Origin: Lachnospiraceae bacterium
GTDB lineage: Bacteria > Bacillota > Clostridia > Lachnospirales > Lachnospiraceae
Length of the DNA: 64,000 bases
Assembly (NCBI GenBank): GCA_030524635.1
Contig: JAUNGG010000001.1
Coordinates: forward strand, 62,001 to 126,000
Direction: 5' to 3'
The position numbers were made by a program, and so were the translations under genes. The notes beneath the pieces were generated by a model. That model did no database searches, had not been told where the DNA came from, and was given only the letters and a program-made list of their open reading frames with translations. Of this stretch, positions 25,006 to 33,159 are shown piece by piece; the first letter of the stretch is position 1; every line of letters begins with the position of its first letter.

Positions 25006-26262
25006 ATGAAAAAACGTTTATTGTCTGCAGCACTGATTGCTGCCATGTCGGTTTCCATGCTTGGAGGGTGTGGGTCTTCCGCACAGCAGGCAGCTGCTAC
25101 GTCAGCAGCCCCAGCCCCTTCTGAAGCAGCTGCGGCAGGCTCTGAGGAAACCAGTCCGGCGTCTTCTCAGCCGGCTGCATCCGGAGAGGAGGACAAAGTT
25201 ATTAAGGTTGGCGTTGTCTGCTCCCTGACCGGCGGCTCTGCCATCTACGGCGAGGGCGCTCAGAATGCTGTTACCATGGCGGCGGAGGAGATTAATGCCT
25301 CCAACCCGGAGTATACCATCGAGATCGTCAATGATGGAAAGCTGATGGATGACGCAACAGACGCGAAGCAGGCGATCAATGCATATAACGGTCTGATGGC
25401 CTTTGGACCGGAAGCGATCGTAGGGTGCTTCTTCTCATCGGTAACCCTTCCCATTGCAGAGCAGGCCTCCAAGGATGGTATGCTGCTGCTGGCAACCGGC
25501 GCTACCAATAAGGACGTGACCTTAAAGGGCGATTCGATTTTCCGTGACTGCTTTATCGACCCATATCAGGGCAAGATGGCTGCACAGTTTGCCAAGGAGA
25601 AGGGCTGGTCAAAGGCGGCAGTTATCTATGCAAAGGACGACGATTACTCCAACGGCCTGAAGGATGCCTTTATTGAGAATGCAGAGGCAAACGGCATTGA
25701 AGTGGTTTACACCGGCGAATGCACCACAAAGGATACCGACTTTTCCGCACAGGCTTCCCAGGTGGTGGCAAACGGAGCAGACTTCCTGTTCTATCCCTGC
25801 TTCCTGGATACCGTTCCGCTGCTGGTAGGAGCTGCAAGAAATGCAGGCTTTGAGGGCGCGATCATGGGCGGCGACGGCTGGGACGGCGCCGATACCTCCG
25901 GCCTTGAAGCTGAATTTGCAAACTGCTATTTCACCAACCACTATTCTTCTGAGGATACTGCCCCGGCAGTGGCAAACTTCGTGTCCAAGTATACGGAAAC
26001 CTATGGAACCGAGAGCCTGAATGCATGTGCTGCATTATACTATGATGCCATCTACATGCTGGAAGAGGCTGCGAAAAACGGCGGCGGCAGTGACAGCGCA
26101 TCGTTAGTCAAGGGTATGACCGGCATGACCTTTACTGGCGTAGGCGGAACCTTTACCTTGGACGTAAATGGGGATCCGGAGAAGTCTGTGGCGATCAACA
26201 CCTATGAGGACGGCCAGGTGAAATGGCTGATGACCCTTTCTCCAAGTGGTGAGAAGGAATAA
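25006..26262 (+). CDS. livJ: Branched-chain amino-acid ABC transporter, substrate-binding lipoprotein
   Basis: 418 residues. The signal peptide ends in a lipobox, MLGGCG, so the mature protein is lipid-anchored through the cysteine near residue 23. A serine/alanine-rich spacer of about 35 residues follows. The type 1 periplasmic-binding fold then starts with IKVGVVCSLTGGSAIYG. The internal FFSSVTLPIAEQASK and AVIYAKDDDYSNGLKDAF segments are typical of LivJ/LivK. Ligands of this family are Leu, Ile and Val, sometimes other amides. It heads a five-gene operon and has an AGGAGG site. Confidence 0.9.
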   Translation: MKKRLLSAALIAAMSVSMLGGCGSSAQQAAATSAAPAPSEAAAAGSEETSPASSQPAASGEEDKVIKVGVVCSLTGGSAIYGEGAQNAVTMAAEEINASNPEYTIEIVNDGKLMDDATDAKQAINAYNGLMAFGPEAIVGCFFSSVTLPIAEQASKDGMLLLATGATNKDVTLKGDSIFRDCFIDPYQGKMAAQFAKEKGWSKAAVIYAKDDDYSNGLKDAFIENAEANGIEVVYTGECTTKDTDFSAQASQVVANGADFLFYPCFLDTVPLLVGAARNAGFEGAIMGGDGWDGADTSGLEAEFANCYFTNHYSSEDTAPAVANFVSKYTETYGTESLNACAALYYDAIYMLEEAAKNGGGSDSASLVKGMTGMTFTGVGGTFTLDVNGDPEKSVAINTYEDGQVKWLMTLSPSGEKE

Positions 26263-26300
26263 GAATATCCATAACAGACGGAATGAAATGGGACAGCAGT

Positions 26301-26328
26301 GTGCATGAGGCTTTCAAGGCCCATGCAC
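26301..26328 (+). other. Intercistronic hairpin between livJ and livH
   Basis: GTGCATG (26301-26307) pairs with CATGCAC (26322-26328). Such hairpins after the binding-protein gene of ABC operons often protect its mRNA or reduce read-through, giving more binding protein than permease. There is no strong T tract. Confidence 0.45.
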
Positions 26329-26385
26329 ATTGTTGCTTTCCTCCAGGACGCACTGCGAAGCAGTCCAGAGAAAGGAATCTTGCGT

Positions 26386-27276
26386 ATGACATTTTCATTA
26401 TTTTTCCAAAACCTGATCAATGGGCTCAGCCAGGGCGCTATCTATGCCTTGATTGCGCTGGGCTACACCATGGTTTACGGTATCATCCGTATGATTAACT
26501 TTGCACATGGTGATTTCATTATGATCGGTGCATATACCTTATTTTATACCATTCCCCTGATGGCCAATGCAGGGATGCCGGTATGGATGGCAGTGTTTTT
26601 TGCCGTGGCGGTCTGCTCTGCCGTGGGCGTTCTGGTGGAAACCATTGCCTACAAGCCGGTGCGCAAGGCAGGCTCACTTTCAGCTCTGATCACCGCAATG
26701 GCTATGAGCATCTTCCTGGAGAATCTGGCAATGGTGCTGTTCGGCGCAAAGCCTCACAATGTTCAGAAGATATTCAGCTTCCCCAATATCAAGATCATGG
26801 GCATCACACTGTCTGTGAACGTGCTTTTGTCCATTGCCATCGGACTGGTGATGATGGTGGGCCTGCAGTTCTTTATCAAGAAGACCAAAATGGGAAAGGC
26901 AATGCGTGCCGTTCCTCAGGATAAGGATGCGTCCGTCCTGGTGGGGATCAATGTGAACCGCATTATCACCATTACCTTCGGCATCGGCTCCGGTCTGGCG
27001 GCGGTAGCGGCACTGATGTATTGTGCAAACTATCCCCGTGTTACCAATGATATGGGTTCCATGATGGGACTTAAGGCATTTATTGCAGCCGTGCTGGGCG
27101 GCATCGGCGTGATTCCTGGTGCCATGCTGGGCGGGATTATCATTGGACTAGTGGAAATTTTTGTAAAACTGTTTGCGCCTGGCTGGTATGAGGCCGTGAC
27201 CTACAGCCTGCTGATCGTGATCCTGCTGGTAAAGCCATCCGGTATTCTGGGAAAGAATGTCGGGGAGAAAGTTTGA
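26386..27276 (+). CDS. livH: Branched-chain amino-acid ABC transporter permease LivH
   Basis: 296 residues from the ATG at 26386, preceded by AAAGGAA; the frame opening at 26299 lies in the intercistronic hairpin region. It is polytopic, with GLSQGAIYALIALGYTMVYG and MINFAHGDFIMIGAY, the LivH hallmark. The late AFIAAVLGGIGVIPGAMLGG segment is the permease loop that contacts the ATPases. It forms the membrane channel with LivM. Confidence 0.92.
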   Translation: MTFSLFFQNLINGLSQGAIYALIALGYTMVYGIIRMINFAHGDFIMIGAYTLFYTIPLMANAGMPVWMAVFFAVAVCSAVGVLVETIAYKPVRKAGSLSALITAMAMSIFLENLAMVLFGAKPHNVQKIFSFPNIKIMGITLSVNVLLSIAIGLVMMVGLQFFIKKTKMGKAMRAVPQDKDASVLVGINVNRIITITFGIGSGLAAVAALMYCANYPRVTNDMGSMMGLKAFIAAVLGGIGVIPGAMLGGIIIGLVEIFVKLFAPGWYEAVTYSLLIVILLVKPSGILGKNVGEKV

Positions 27277-27289
27277 TGGAGGTGGCGTG

Positions 27290-28309
27290 ATGAAAAAAGC
27301 ATATAAGATTTCCTATCTCGTCAACCTGATTGGGATTCTGCTGGTGTTCCTTGCATTTCTGGCGCTGTTTGAAAGTCAGGTACTGGGCACACGTACCCAG
27401 TATATCAAGGGTATCTGTACCACCGCCTGCTATACCATTATTATGGTAAGCTCTCTGAATCTGATCGTAGGCTGTATGGGAGAGTTTTCTCTGGGCCACG
27501 CAGGCTTTGTTTCAGTAGGCGCCTATGCCTCCGCCATCGTGTCCAGTGCTCTGGCAGGCAAGGGGCTGCCGGATCTGGCACTTCTTCTGGTGGCGCTGAT
27601 TGCCGGAGGGCTTGCATCGGCAGCTACCGGCGTGCTGGTAGGAATTCCGGCTCTGCGTCTGCGGGGCGATTATCTTGCCATCGTTACCGTTGCTTTTGCA
27701 GAGATCATCCGTGTGTGCTTCTGCAACTTTTCCATCACAGGCGGCGGCAAGACCATGAGCGGTATTCTGAAGCTGGCTGACTTTTACTGGGCCTACTGGA
27801 TCATGGTAGTCTGTGTTGCGGTTATGTATATGTATGTGCGGAGCCGTTACGGGCGAACCGTGAAGGCAATCCGTGAGGATTATATTGCAGCTGCAGCGTC
27901 GGGGATCAATGTGACGTATTACAAGGTGCTGACCTTTGCCATTGCGGCATTCTTCGCTGGGGTAGGCGGCGGGATCTACGCCCATTATATGACAGCGATG
28001 ATCCCTACCAATTTTAACTTTAATTATTCGGCAGAGCTGCTTTCTGAGGTCATCATCGGCGGTACCGGGTCTTTAACCGGCTCTATTATCGGAGCGGCGT
28101 TTCTGTCCTCCCTGCCGGAGCTGATGCGTTCCTTCTCCACCTACCGCATGCTGGCCTATTCCGTGGTGCTGGTGCTGGTTATGATCTTTAAGCCAGGCGG
28201 TATTTTCGGTTCCTGGGAATTCTCCCTGTCCCGTATTCTTCATATCGGCACAGGCCGGCTGAATGGAACAGAGGCAAAGCAATCTGGAAAGGAAGGTGAA
28301 GTTTCATGA
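27290..28309 (+). CDS. livM: Branched-chain amino-acid ABC transporter permease LivM
   Basis: 339 residues from the ATG at 27290, with GGAGGT ahead of it. It is hydrophobic throughout; GEFSLGHAGFVSVGAYASAI and the RGDYLAIVTVAFAEIIR segment are standard for LivM, as is GGTGSLTGSIIGAAFLSSLPE near the C-terminus. It is the second permease subunit. The stop overlaps the livG start as ATGA, indicating coupled translation. Confidence 0.92.
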   Translation: MKKAYKISYLVNLIGILLVFLAFLALFESQVLGTRTQYIKGICTTACYTIIMVSSLNLIVGCMGEFSLGHAGFVSVGAYASAIVSSALAGKGLPDLALLLVALIAGGLASAATGVLVGIPALRLRGDYLAIVTVAFAEIIRVCFCNFSITGGGKTMSGILKLADFYWAYWIMVVCVAVMYMYVRSRYGRTVKAIREDYIAAAASGINVTYYKVLTFAIAAFFAGVGGGIYAHYMTAMIPTNFNFNYSAELLSEVIIGGTGSLTGSIIGAAFLSSLPELMRSFSTYRMLAYSVVLVLVMIFKPGGIFGSWEFSLSRILHIGTGRLNGTEAKQSGKEGEVS

Positions 28310-29115
28310 CCGATACCAGCAAAGTACCTGTATTAAAGGCACAGAATTTAGGGATCCAGTTTGGCGGACTGAAGGCAGTGGACAGCTTTAATATGGAAAT
28401 CGGAGAGTCTGAGCTGGTGGGCCTGATCGGGCCCAACGGCGCAGGAAAAACCACTGTATTCAATCTGATCACCGGTGTTTACAAGCCGACGGAGGGTTCC
28501 TTCTATTTAAATGGCGTCTGCATGAACGGTAAAAAAACTCACCAGATCGTGGAGGCGGGGATTGCACGTACCTTCCAGAATATCCGTCTGTTTAAAAAAA
28601 TGTCAGTGATCGATAATGTGAAGGCAGCCATGAATGCCAAGCTTACCTACAGTTTGCCTCAGGCAATCTTCCGCACCTCGGCGTACTGGCAGCAGGAGGC
28701 GGAGATCACAGAACGTGCCAGGGAGCTTTTAAAGATCGTCCACCTGTCTGGCAAGGAGGATTACGAAGCATCCAATCTTCCTTATGGACAGCAGCGCCGT
28801 CTTGAGATTGCCCGAGCACTGGCCACCGATATGAAGCTGCTTCTCCTGGATGAGCCGGCTGCAGGCATGAATCCTACTGAGACGGAGGAACTGCTGGAGA
28901 TCATTAATTATATCCGAAATGAATTCAGGATTTCCGTACTTTTGATCGAGCATGATATGAGCCTGGTTATGAAGATCTGCCAGCGGATCCAGGTGCTGGA
29001 TTTTGGTACCACCATTGCATCCGGCACTCCTGAGGAAATTGCCAATAACCCCAAGGTCATCGAGGCTTATCTGGGAAAGGATGATGAGGAGGTGCAGCCC
29101 TATGCTGGAGATTAA
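28306..29115 (+). CDS. livG: Branched-chain amino-acid ABC transporter ATPase LivG
   Basis: 269 residues. Walker A is GPNGAGKTT; the signature region is degenerate (LPYGQQRRLEIARALA), as is normal for LivG; Walker B is LLLLDEPAAGMNPTE, with the switch histidine in LLIEHDMSLVM. The C-terminal extension GTPEEIANNPKVIEAYLG is family-typical. It energises uptake with LivF and overlaps it by 14 bases. Confidence 0.93.
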   Translation: MTDTSKVPVLKAQNLGIQFGGLKAVDSFNMEIGESELVGLIGPNGAGKTTVFNLITGVYKPTEGSFYLNGVCMNGKKTHQIVEAGIARTFQNIRLFKKMSVIDNVKAAMNAKLTYSLPQAIFRTSAYWQQEAEITERARELLKIVHLSGKEDYEASNLPYGQQRRLEIARALATDMKLLLLDEPAAGMNPTETEELLEIINYIRNEFRISVLLIEHDMSLVMKICQRIQVLDFGTTIASGTPEEIANNPKVIEAYLGKDDEEVQPYAGD

Positions 29116-29800
29116 AGATTTAAACGTATCCTACGGCGCGGTGCATGCCATCAAGGGCGTGTCGCTGCAGGTCAATGACGGGGAGATCGTATCCTTGATC
29201 GGCGCCAACGGCGCAGGCAAGACCACCATCCTGCGGACCATTTCCGGGTTGGAAAAGGCCACGGACGGCACAATTTTGTTTGACGGCCATGATCTGCGGA
29301 AAACCACCCCCAGCAAGATCATCAACCTGAAGCTGGCCCATGTGCCGGAGGGACGGCATATTTTTGCGCAGATGACCGTGGAAGAAAATCTGGAAATGGG
29401 AGCCTTTGCCGATGGAAAAGAAAAAGGGAAAGCGATGGAAGACGTATTTGAGCGCTTCCCGCGGCTGAAGGAACGCCGCAGGCAGCTGGCAGGAACCCTT
29501 TCCGGCGGTGAGCAGCAGATGCTTGCTGTAGGCCGTGCGCTGATGGCGAAGCCAAAGATGATCCTGATGGATGAACCATCCATGGGATTGTCACCGCTTT
29601 TAGTAAAGGAGATCTTTTCGATCATTAAAGAGGTGAACCAGAAGGGGATCACAATCCTTTTAGTGGAACAAAACGCAAAAATGGCATTGTCCATCTCAAA
29701 CCGGGCCTATGTGCTTGAAACCGGAAAAATCTCCATTGAAGGCAGTGCGAAAGATCTGTTAAATGATGAGCGCGTGAAGAAGGCTTATCTGGGACAATAG
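29102..29800 (+). CDS. livF: Branched-chain amino-acid ABC transporter ATPase LivF
   Basis: 232 residues from the ATG at 29102 (MLEIKDLNVSYGAVHAIKG), inside the end of livG. Walker A is GANGAGKTT, the signature TLSGGEQQMLAVGRALM, Walker B MILMDEPSMGLSP, then ILLVEQNAKMAL. It is the last gene of the transporter operon. The longer frame from 29003 overlaps livG and is not credible. Confidence 0.93.
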   Translation: MLEIKDLNVSYGAVHAIKGVSLQVNDGEIVSLIGANGAGKTTILRTISGLEKATDGTILFDGHDLRKTTPSKIINLKLAHVPEGRHIFAQMTVEENLEMGAFADGKEKGKAMEDVFERFPRLKERRRQLAGTLSGGEQQMLAVGRALMAKPKMILMDEPSMGLSPLLVKEIFSIIKEVNQKGITILLVEQNAKMALSISNRAYVLETGKISIEGSAKDLLNDERVKKAYLGQ

Positions 29801-29869
29801 TATTTCCCGGCATCTCTCATGCCGCCGATTGCGTGGCGATGCTGCATGGGAAAGGAAAGGATAATCGTT

Positions 29870-30502
29870 ATGAGTGAAAAATTTTTTGCAGTGGCTATCA
29901 CCCGCACCTGCGGCAGCGGAGGCGGAAGCTACATCGGAAAGAAGCTGGCTGCTGACTACGGCATTGATGTGTATGACCGCAAGCTTCTGCGCCTTGCCTC
30001 GGAGGACAGCGGCATCAATGAAGCCATCTTTGCAAACGCCGATGAAAACACCAAAAAGACCATGCTCTACCGTGTCTCCAGGCACATCTACAACGGCGAG
30101 GTCATACCGCCGGAAAGCGGAAACTTCATATCTGACCAGAATTTATTTAATTATCAGGCTAAGGTTCTCCGCGAGCTTTTAGAAAGGGAATCCTACGTCT
30201 GCATCGGCCGCGCCGCCGATTTCGTGCTGAAGGATAAAGAGAACGTCCTTTCTGTCTATCTGGATGCTCCCTACCAGTGGAGAGTACAGCGGGAGATTAC
30301 CCGACAGGGCATCACCCGTTCTGCCGCCGAAAAATACATCAACCGCCTGGACAAATACCGCAACGAGTACTACGTCTACCACACCGGCCGCCGCTGGAAG
30401 AACCCGGAAAACTACGACCTATGCATCGACACCTCCAGCCTGGGCCTTGACAACTGTGTGGAGTTGATTAAGCAGTATATCAAATTAAAATTCAATCAAT
30501 AA
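29870..30502 (+). CDS. Cytidylate kinase-like family protein
   Basis: 210 residues from the ATG at 29870, after an AAAGGAAAGG site. The N-terminal AITRTCGSGGGSYIGKKLA is a P-loop variant of the cytidylate-kinase-like family (PF13189). DVYDRKLLRLAS, YVCIGRAADFVL and a late YDLCIDTSSLGLDNCVELI follow the nucleoside-monophosphate-kinase fold. The true Cmk is usually fused or shaped differently, so the substrate is uncertain. It sits 69 bases after livF and could be in the same transcript. Confidence 0.8.
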   Translation: MSEKFFAVAITRTCGSGGGSYIGKKLAADYGIDVYDRKLLRLASEDSGINEAIFANADENTKKTMLYRVSRHIYNGEVIPPESGNFISDQNLFNYQAKVLRELLERESYVCIGRAADFVLKDKENVLSVYLDAPYQWRVQREITRQGITRSAAEKYINRLDKYRNEYYVYHTGRRWKNPENYDLCIDTSSLGLDNCVELIKQYIKLKFNQ

Positions 30503-30514
30503 TTTGTGCAAAAA

Positions 30515-30548
30515 GGCCGGGAACCTGTTTTCAGATTCTCGGCCAGTT
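30515..30548 (+). terminator. Hairpin terminator after the kinase-like gene
   Basis: GGCCGGGAA (30515-30523) pairs with TTCTCGGCC (30536-30544). An A run precedes it, so it could also terminate the opposing remnant. Confidence 0.65.
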
Positions 30549-30559
30549 TAAATGGTATT

Positions 30560-30880
30560 TTATGCTGTTTGGTCCATTTGCAGTTTCTTTACTTCGTCAT
30601 GAGAAAGTCCAGAGATAGCAGCAATTTCTTCCAGTTCATATTTTCCTGCTTTCAACATGCGACATGCAGCGGCCTTCATGCCTTCTTTCATACCCTCCTG
30701 CAAAGATTCGTTTCTCATATCTTCCATAGCTTTACACATGACTGCGATTCCCTCCTTACTTTCTTTGAAAAATTTTACTCTATCTGCTAACACATCATAG
30801 TACATATCTGCTGGGTTCGTACAAGAAAAACCGTGCATCAGTTTTCCAATTGGTGTTCTGTATATCCATACTATCATAGA
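30560..30880 (-). pseudogene. C-terminal remnant of an Rpn/PD-(D/E)XK transposase-like nuclease
   Basis: About 106 residues on the minus strand. HGFSCTNPADMYYDVLADRVKFFKE, then MEDMRNESLQEGMKEGMKAA and a short helical tail ending LSGLSHDEVKKL, look like the C-terminal part of Rpn-type recombination-promoting nucleases (PD-(D/E)XK transposase family). The N-terminal catalytic domain is missing: upstream sequence on this strand shows no matching frame and no ribosome-binding site. It is a decayed copy. The gap 30881-31038 holds nothing recognisable. Confidence 0.65.
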
Positions 30881-31038
30881 TTCTCTGGCTTTTCAAGCTG
30901 GGTATATTCTGAGGTTTGTATCAAGCAATCGTTGGCACCATTGCGCTAAACAGGAAGGCGCCCCGCCTGATGCGGACCCCTTCGCCAACAAAGGAAACCA
31001 TCCTCCATTTTCTTTTTTCCTATTTCCAGAAAAATTTC

Positions 31039-31067
31039 TTGCATTTATCTATTGGATGTACTAAAAT
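31039..31067 (+). promoter_or_regulatory. SigA promoter of the dcw cluster
   Basis: TTGCAT (31039-31044) and TAAAAT (31062-31067) with a 17-base spacer, immediately before the MraZ boxes. Confidence 0.7.
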
Positions 31068-31074
31068 GATTATA

Positions 31075-31111
31075 CAAGTGGTGGAAAGTGGTAGAAAGTG
31101 GAACAAAGGGG
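31075..31111 (+). promoter_or_regulatory. MraZ operator: four boxes at 10-bp spacing
   Basis: CAAGTGG (31075-31081), AAAGTGG (31085-31091), AAAGTGG (31095-31101) and AAAGGGG (31105-31111) recur every 10 bp, one helical turn. MraZ of other bacteria binds such AAAGTG-type direct repeats ahead of its own operon. They span the predicted transcription start. Confidence 0.75.
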
Positions 31112-31155
31112 TAGCCAAGTGGATTGGTTGTATGGAATAGGTCCAGGTGATTATT

Positions 31156-31581
31156 ATGTTCATGGGTGAATACAATCATACAGTCGACGCGAAGGGACGT
31201 CTGATCGTACCTTCTAAGTTCAGAGAGCAGCTGGGAGATGAATTCGTGGTGACGAAGGGATTGGATGGCTGCTTATTTGTGTATGAGAACACCGAATGGA
31301 AGGCCCTGGAAGAAAAGCTTCATGCTCTGCCTCTTACCAATGCAAATGCCAGAAAGTTTTCACGGTTTTTCCTGGCAGGAGCCACTTCTTGTGAAGTAGA
31401 TAAGCAGGGACGAATCCTTCTCCCATCTGTCCTGCGGGATTTTGCCGGGATTGAGAAGGATGCAGTGCTGGTTGGTGTTGGAAGCCGGATCGAGATCTGG
31501 GCGAAGGACCGCTGGCTGGAAGCAAACTCCTACGATGACATGGAAGAAATTGCAGAAAATATGGAAGGACTAGGAATTTAA
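31156..31581 (+). CDS. mraZ: Division/cell wall cluster regulator MraZ
   Basis: 141 residues from the ATG at 31156 ([22 protein letters not shown]), the classic MraZ start; an in-frame GTG at 31147 is possible but overlaps the AGGTGAT ribosome-binding region. Two SpoVT/AbrB-like half-domains are present, the second at [13 protein letters not shown]. The protein forms an oligomeric ring that binds the boxes upstream of its own gene and represses the dcw operon. Its stop overlaps the rsmH start (TAATG). Confidence 0.95.
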   Translation: MFMGEYNHTVDAKGRLIVPSKFREQLGDEFVVTKGLDGCLFVYENTEWKALEEKLHALPLTNANARKFSRFFLAGATSCEVDKQGRILLPSVLRDFAGIEKDAVLVGVGSRIEIWAKDRWLEANSYDDMEEIAENMEGLGI

Positions 31582-32516
31582 TGGGATTTGAGCATACATC
31601 TGTGCTGCTTCACGAAACCATTGACAGCCTGCACGTAAAACCAGACGGCATCTATGTAGATGGCACCCTGGGCGGAGGCGGACATGCCTTTGAGCTGTGC
31701 AGCAGACTGAATGAGAACGGAAGACTGATTGGAATTGACCAGGATGCAGCAGCGATTGCGGCAGCATCGAAAAGACTGGAGGAATTTGGCGACCGGGTGA
31801 CCATCGTAAGAAGCAACTATGTGGAGACTCCTCAGGTGCTGGCAGATCTGGGGATCGAAAAAGTGGATGGGATCTACCTGGATTTAGGCGTGTCTTCGTA
31901 TCAGCTGGATACACCGGAGCGGGGCTTTACCTATCGGGAGGATGCGCCTCTTGATATGCGGATGGATCAGAGAAAGACCATGACGGCAGCAGACATCGTG
32001 AATGGCTACAGTGAGATGGAGCTGTACCGGATCATCCGGGATTACGGCGAAGATAAATTTGCCAAAAATATTGCCAAGAATATCGTCAGGATGCGGCAGG
32101 AGAAGCCGATTGAGACTACAGGAGAGCTGATCGCGGCGATTAAGGCAGCCATCCCGGCGAAGGTGAGGGCCACCGGAGGCCATCCGGCGAAGCAGACCTT
32201 CCAGGCGATCCGCATTGAGCTGAACGGCGAGCTGGATGTGCTGACATCATCCATTGACCGGATGATTGAGCTTTTGAATCCGGGAGGAAGGCTTGCCATC
32301 ATCACGTTCCACTCTCTGGAGGACCGGATCGTGAAGAATAAATTCAGGGAAAATGAAAATCCCTGTATCTGTCCGCCGAATTTTCCGGTATGTATGTGCG
32401 GGCGAAAAAGCAGAGGCAGGGTGATCACCAGAAGGCCGATCATTCCTACTAAGGAGGAAGAGGAAGCAAATAAGCGTTCCAAAAGCTCGAAGCTGCGTGT
32501 TTTTGAGCGGGCATGA
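31581..32516 (+). CDS. rsmH: 16S rRNA (cytosine(1402)-N(4))-methyltransferase
   Basis: 311 residues, usual length. The SAM-binding [13 protein letters not shown] is near the N-terminus, with [14 protein letters not shown] and [16 protein letters not shown] in the middle and [15 protein letters not shown] near the end; a cysteine-rich insert ([13 protein letters not shown]) is common in the family. It methylates C1402 in the ribosomal P site. It is the second gene of the dcw operon. Confidence 0.96.
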   Translation: MGFEHTSVLLHETIDSLHVKPDGIYVDGTLGGGGHAFELCSRLNENGRLIGIDQDAAAIAAASKRLEEFGDRVTIVRSNYVETPQVLADLGIEKVDGIYLDLGVSSYQLDTPERGFTYREDAPLDMRMDQRKTMTAADIVNGYSEMELYRIIRDYGEDKFAKNIAKNIVRMRQEKPIETTGELIAAIKAAIPAKVRATGGHPAKQTFQAIRIELNGELDVLTSSIDRMIELLNPGGRLAIITFHSLEDRIVKNKFRENENPCICPPNFPVCMCGRKSRGRVITRRPIIPTKEEEEANKRSKSSKLRVFERA

Positions 32517-32667
32517 GCGGTTGGCACCAGCGTACTATAAATGAAATTGGGGAATCGTTACAAGCAGTTAAAACGGTGAAGGAAGAAGCCGTTATTAAAA
32601 ATCGAAACGGTGAAGAGTCCGAAATCGTTATCATCAATCAGGAAATGGCAAGGGAGGAAGAGCTAAG

Positions 32668-33159
32668 ATGGCTGGAAAGCGGAATTCATATCATTCAAAT
32701 TCATATCACACACGGGCATATGTTGAGGGGAATACTGCGCGAAAACTGAAACCAGCCCAGGCTCCAGGCGTTCGAAGTACCCAGGGAGTCCGCCGCTCGG
32801 TGGATTATACCGTAAGGCGGAATCAGGAGAAGGCTCTTCAGATGGATCTGCCTTTTGTTATCATGCTTACCATCGCAGCGATCTGTACCTTATATCTGTG
32901 CGTGAATTATCTTCATGTGCAGTCTTCCATCACGTCCAGAATTCATAACATTGAACTGCTGGAACAGGATCTGGAAGTGCTGAAGTCGGAGAATGATGCT
33001 TTGGAGACCAGCATCAATACGTATGTGGATCTGGATTATGTGTATGAAGTAGCTACACAGGAATTAGGTATGGTATATGCCAACAAGAACCAGGTCATTA
33101 TGTATAACAAGACGGAAAGCGAGTATGTAAGACAATATGACGACATCCCAAAACACTAA
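32668..33159 (+). CDS. ftsL: Cell division protein FtsL-like
   Basis: 163 residues, with a basic N-terminal cytoplasmic part of about 70 residues, one transmembrane helix (about 71-90, LPFVIMLTIAAICTLYL) and an extracellular coiled-coil (IHNIELLEQDLEVLKSENDALE). This topology and its position between rsmH and the PBP genes identify FtsL, a bitopic divisome protein that pairs with DivIC and FtsQ/DivIB. A GGGAGGAAGAG site precedes the ATG. It overlaps the PBP start by 23 bases. Confidence 0.85.
   Translation: MAGKRNSYHSNSYHTRAYVEGNTARKLKPAQAPGVRSTQGVRRSVDYTVRRNQEKALQMDLPFVIMLTIAAICTLYLCVNYLHVQSSITSRIHNIELLEQDLEVLKSENDALETSINTYVDLDYVYEVATQELGMVYANKNQVIMYNKTESEYVRQYDDIPKH

Noticed and set aside
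32513-32749. 78-codon frame starting in the rsmH stop (ATGA)
   Set aside because: It overlaps 82 bases of ftsL, has no recognisable domain, and consists partly of repeat-like sequence; the overlap is probably chance.
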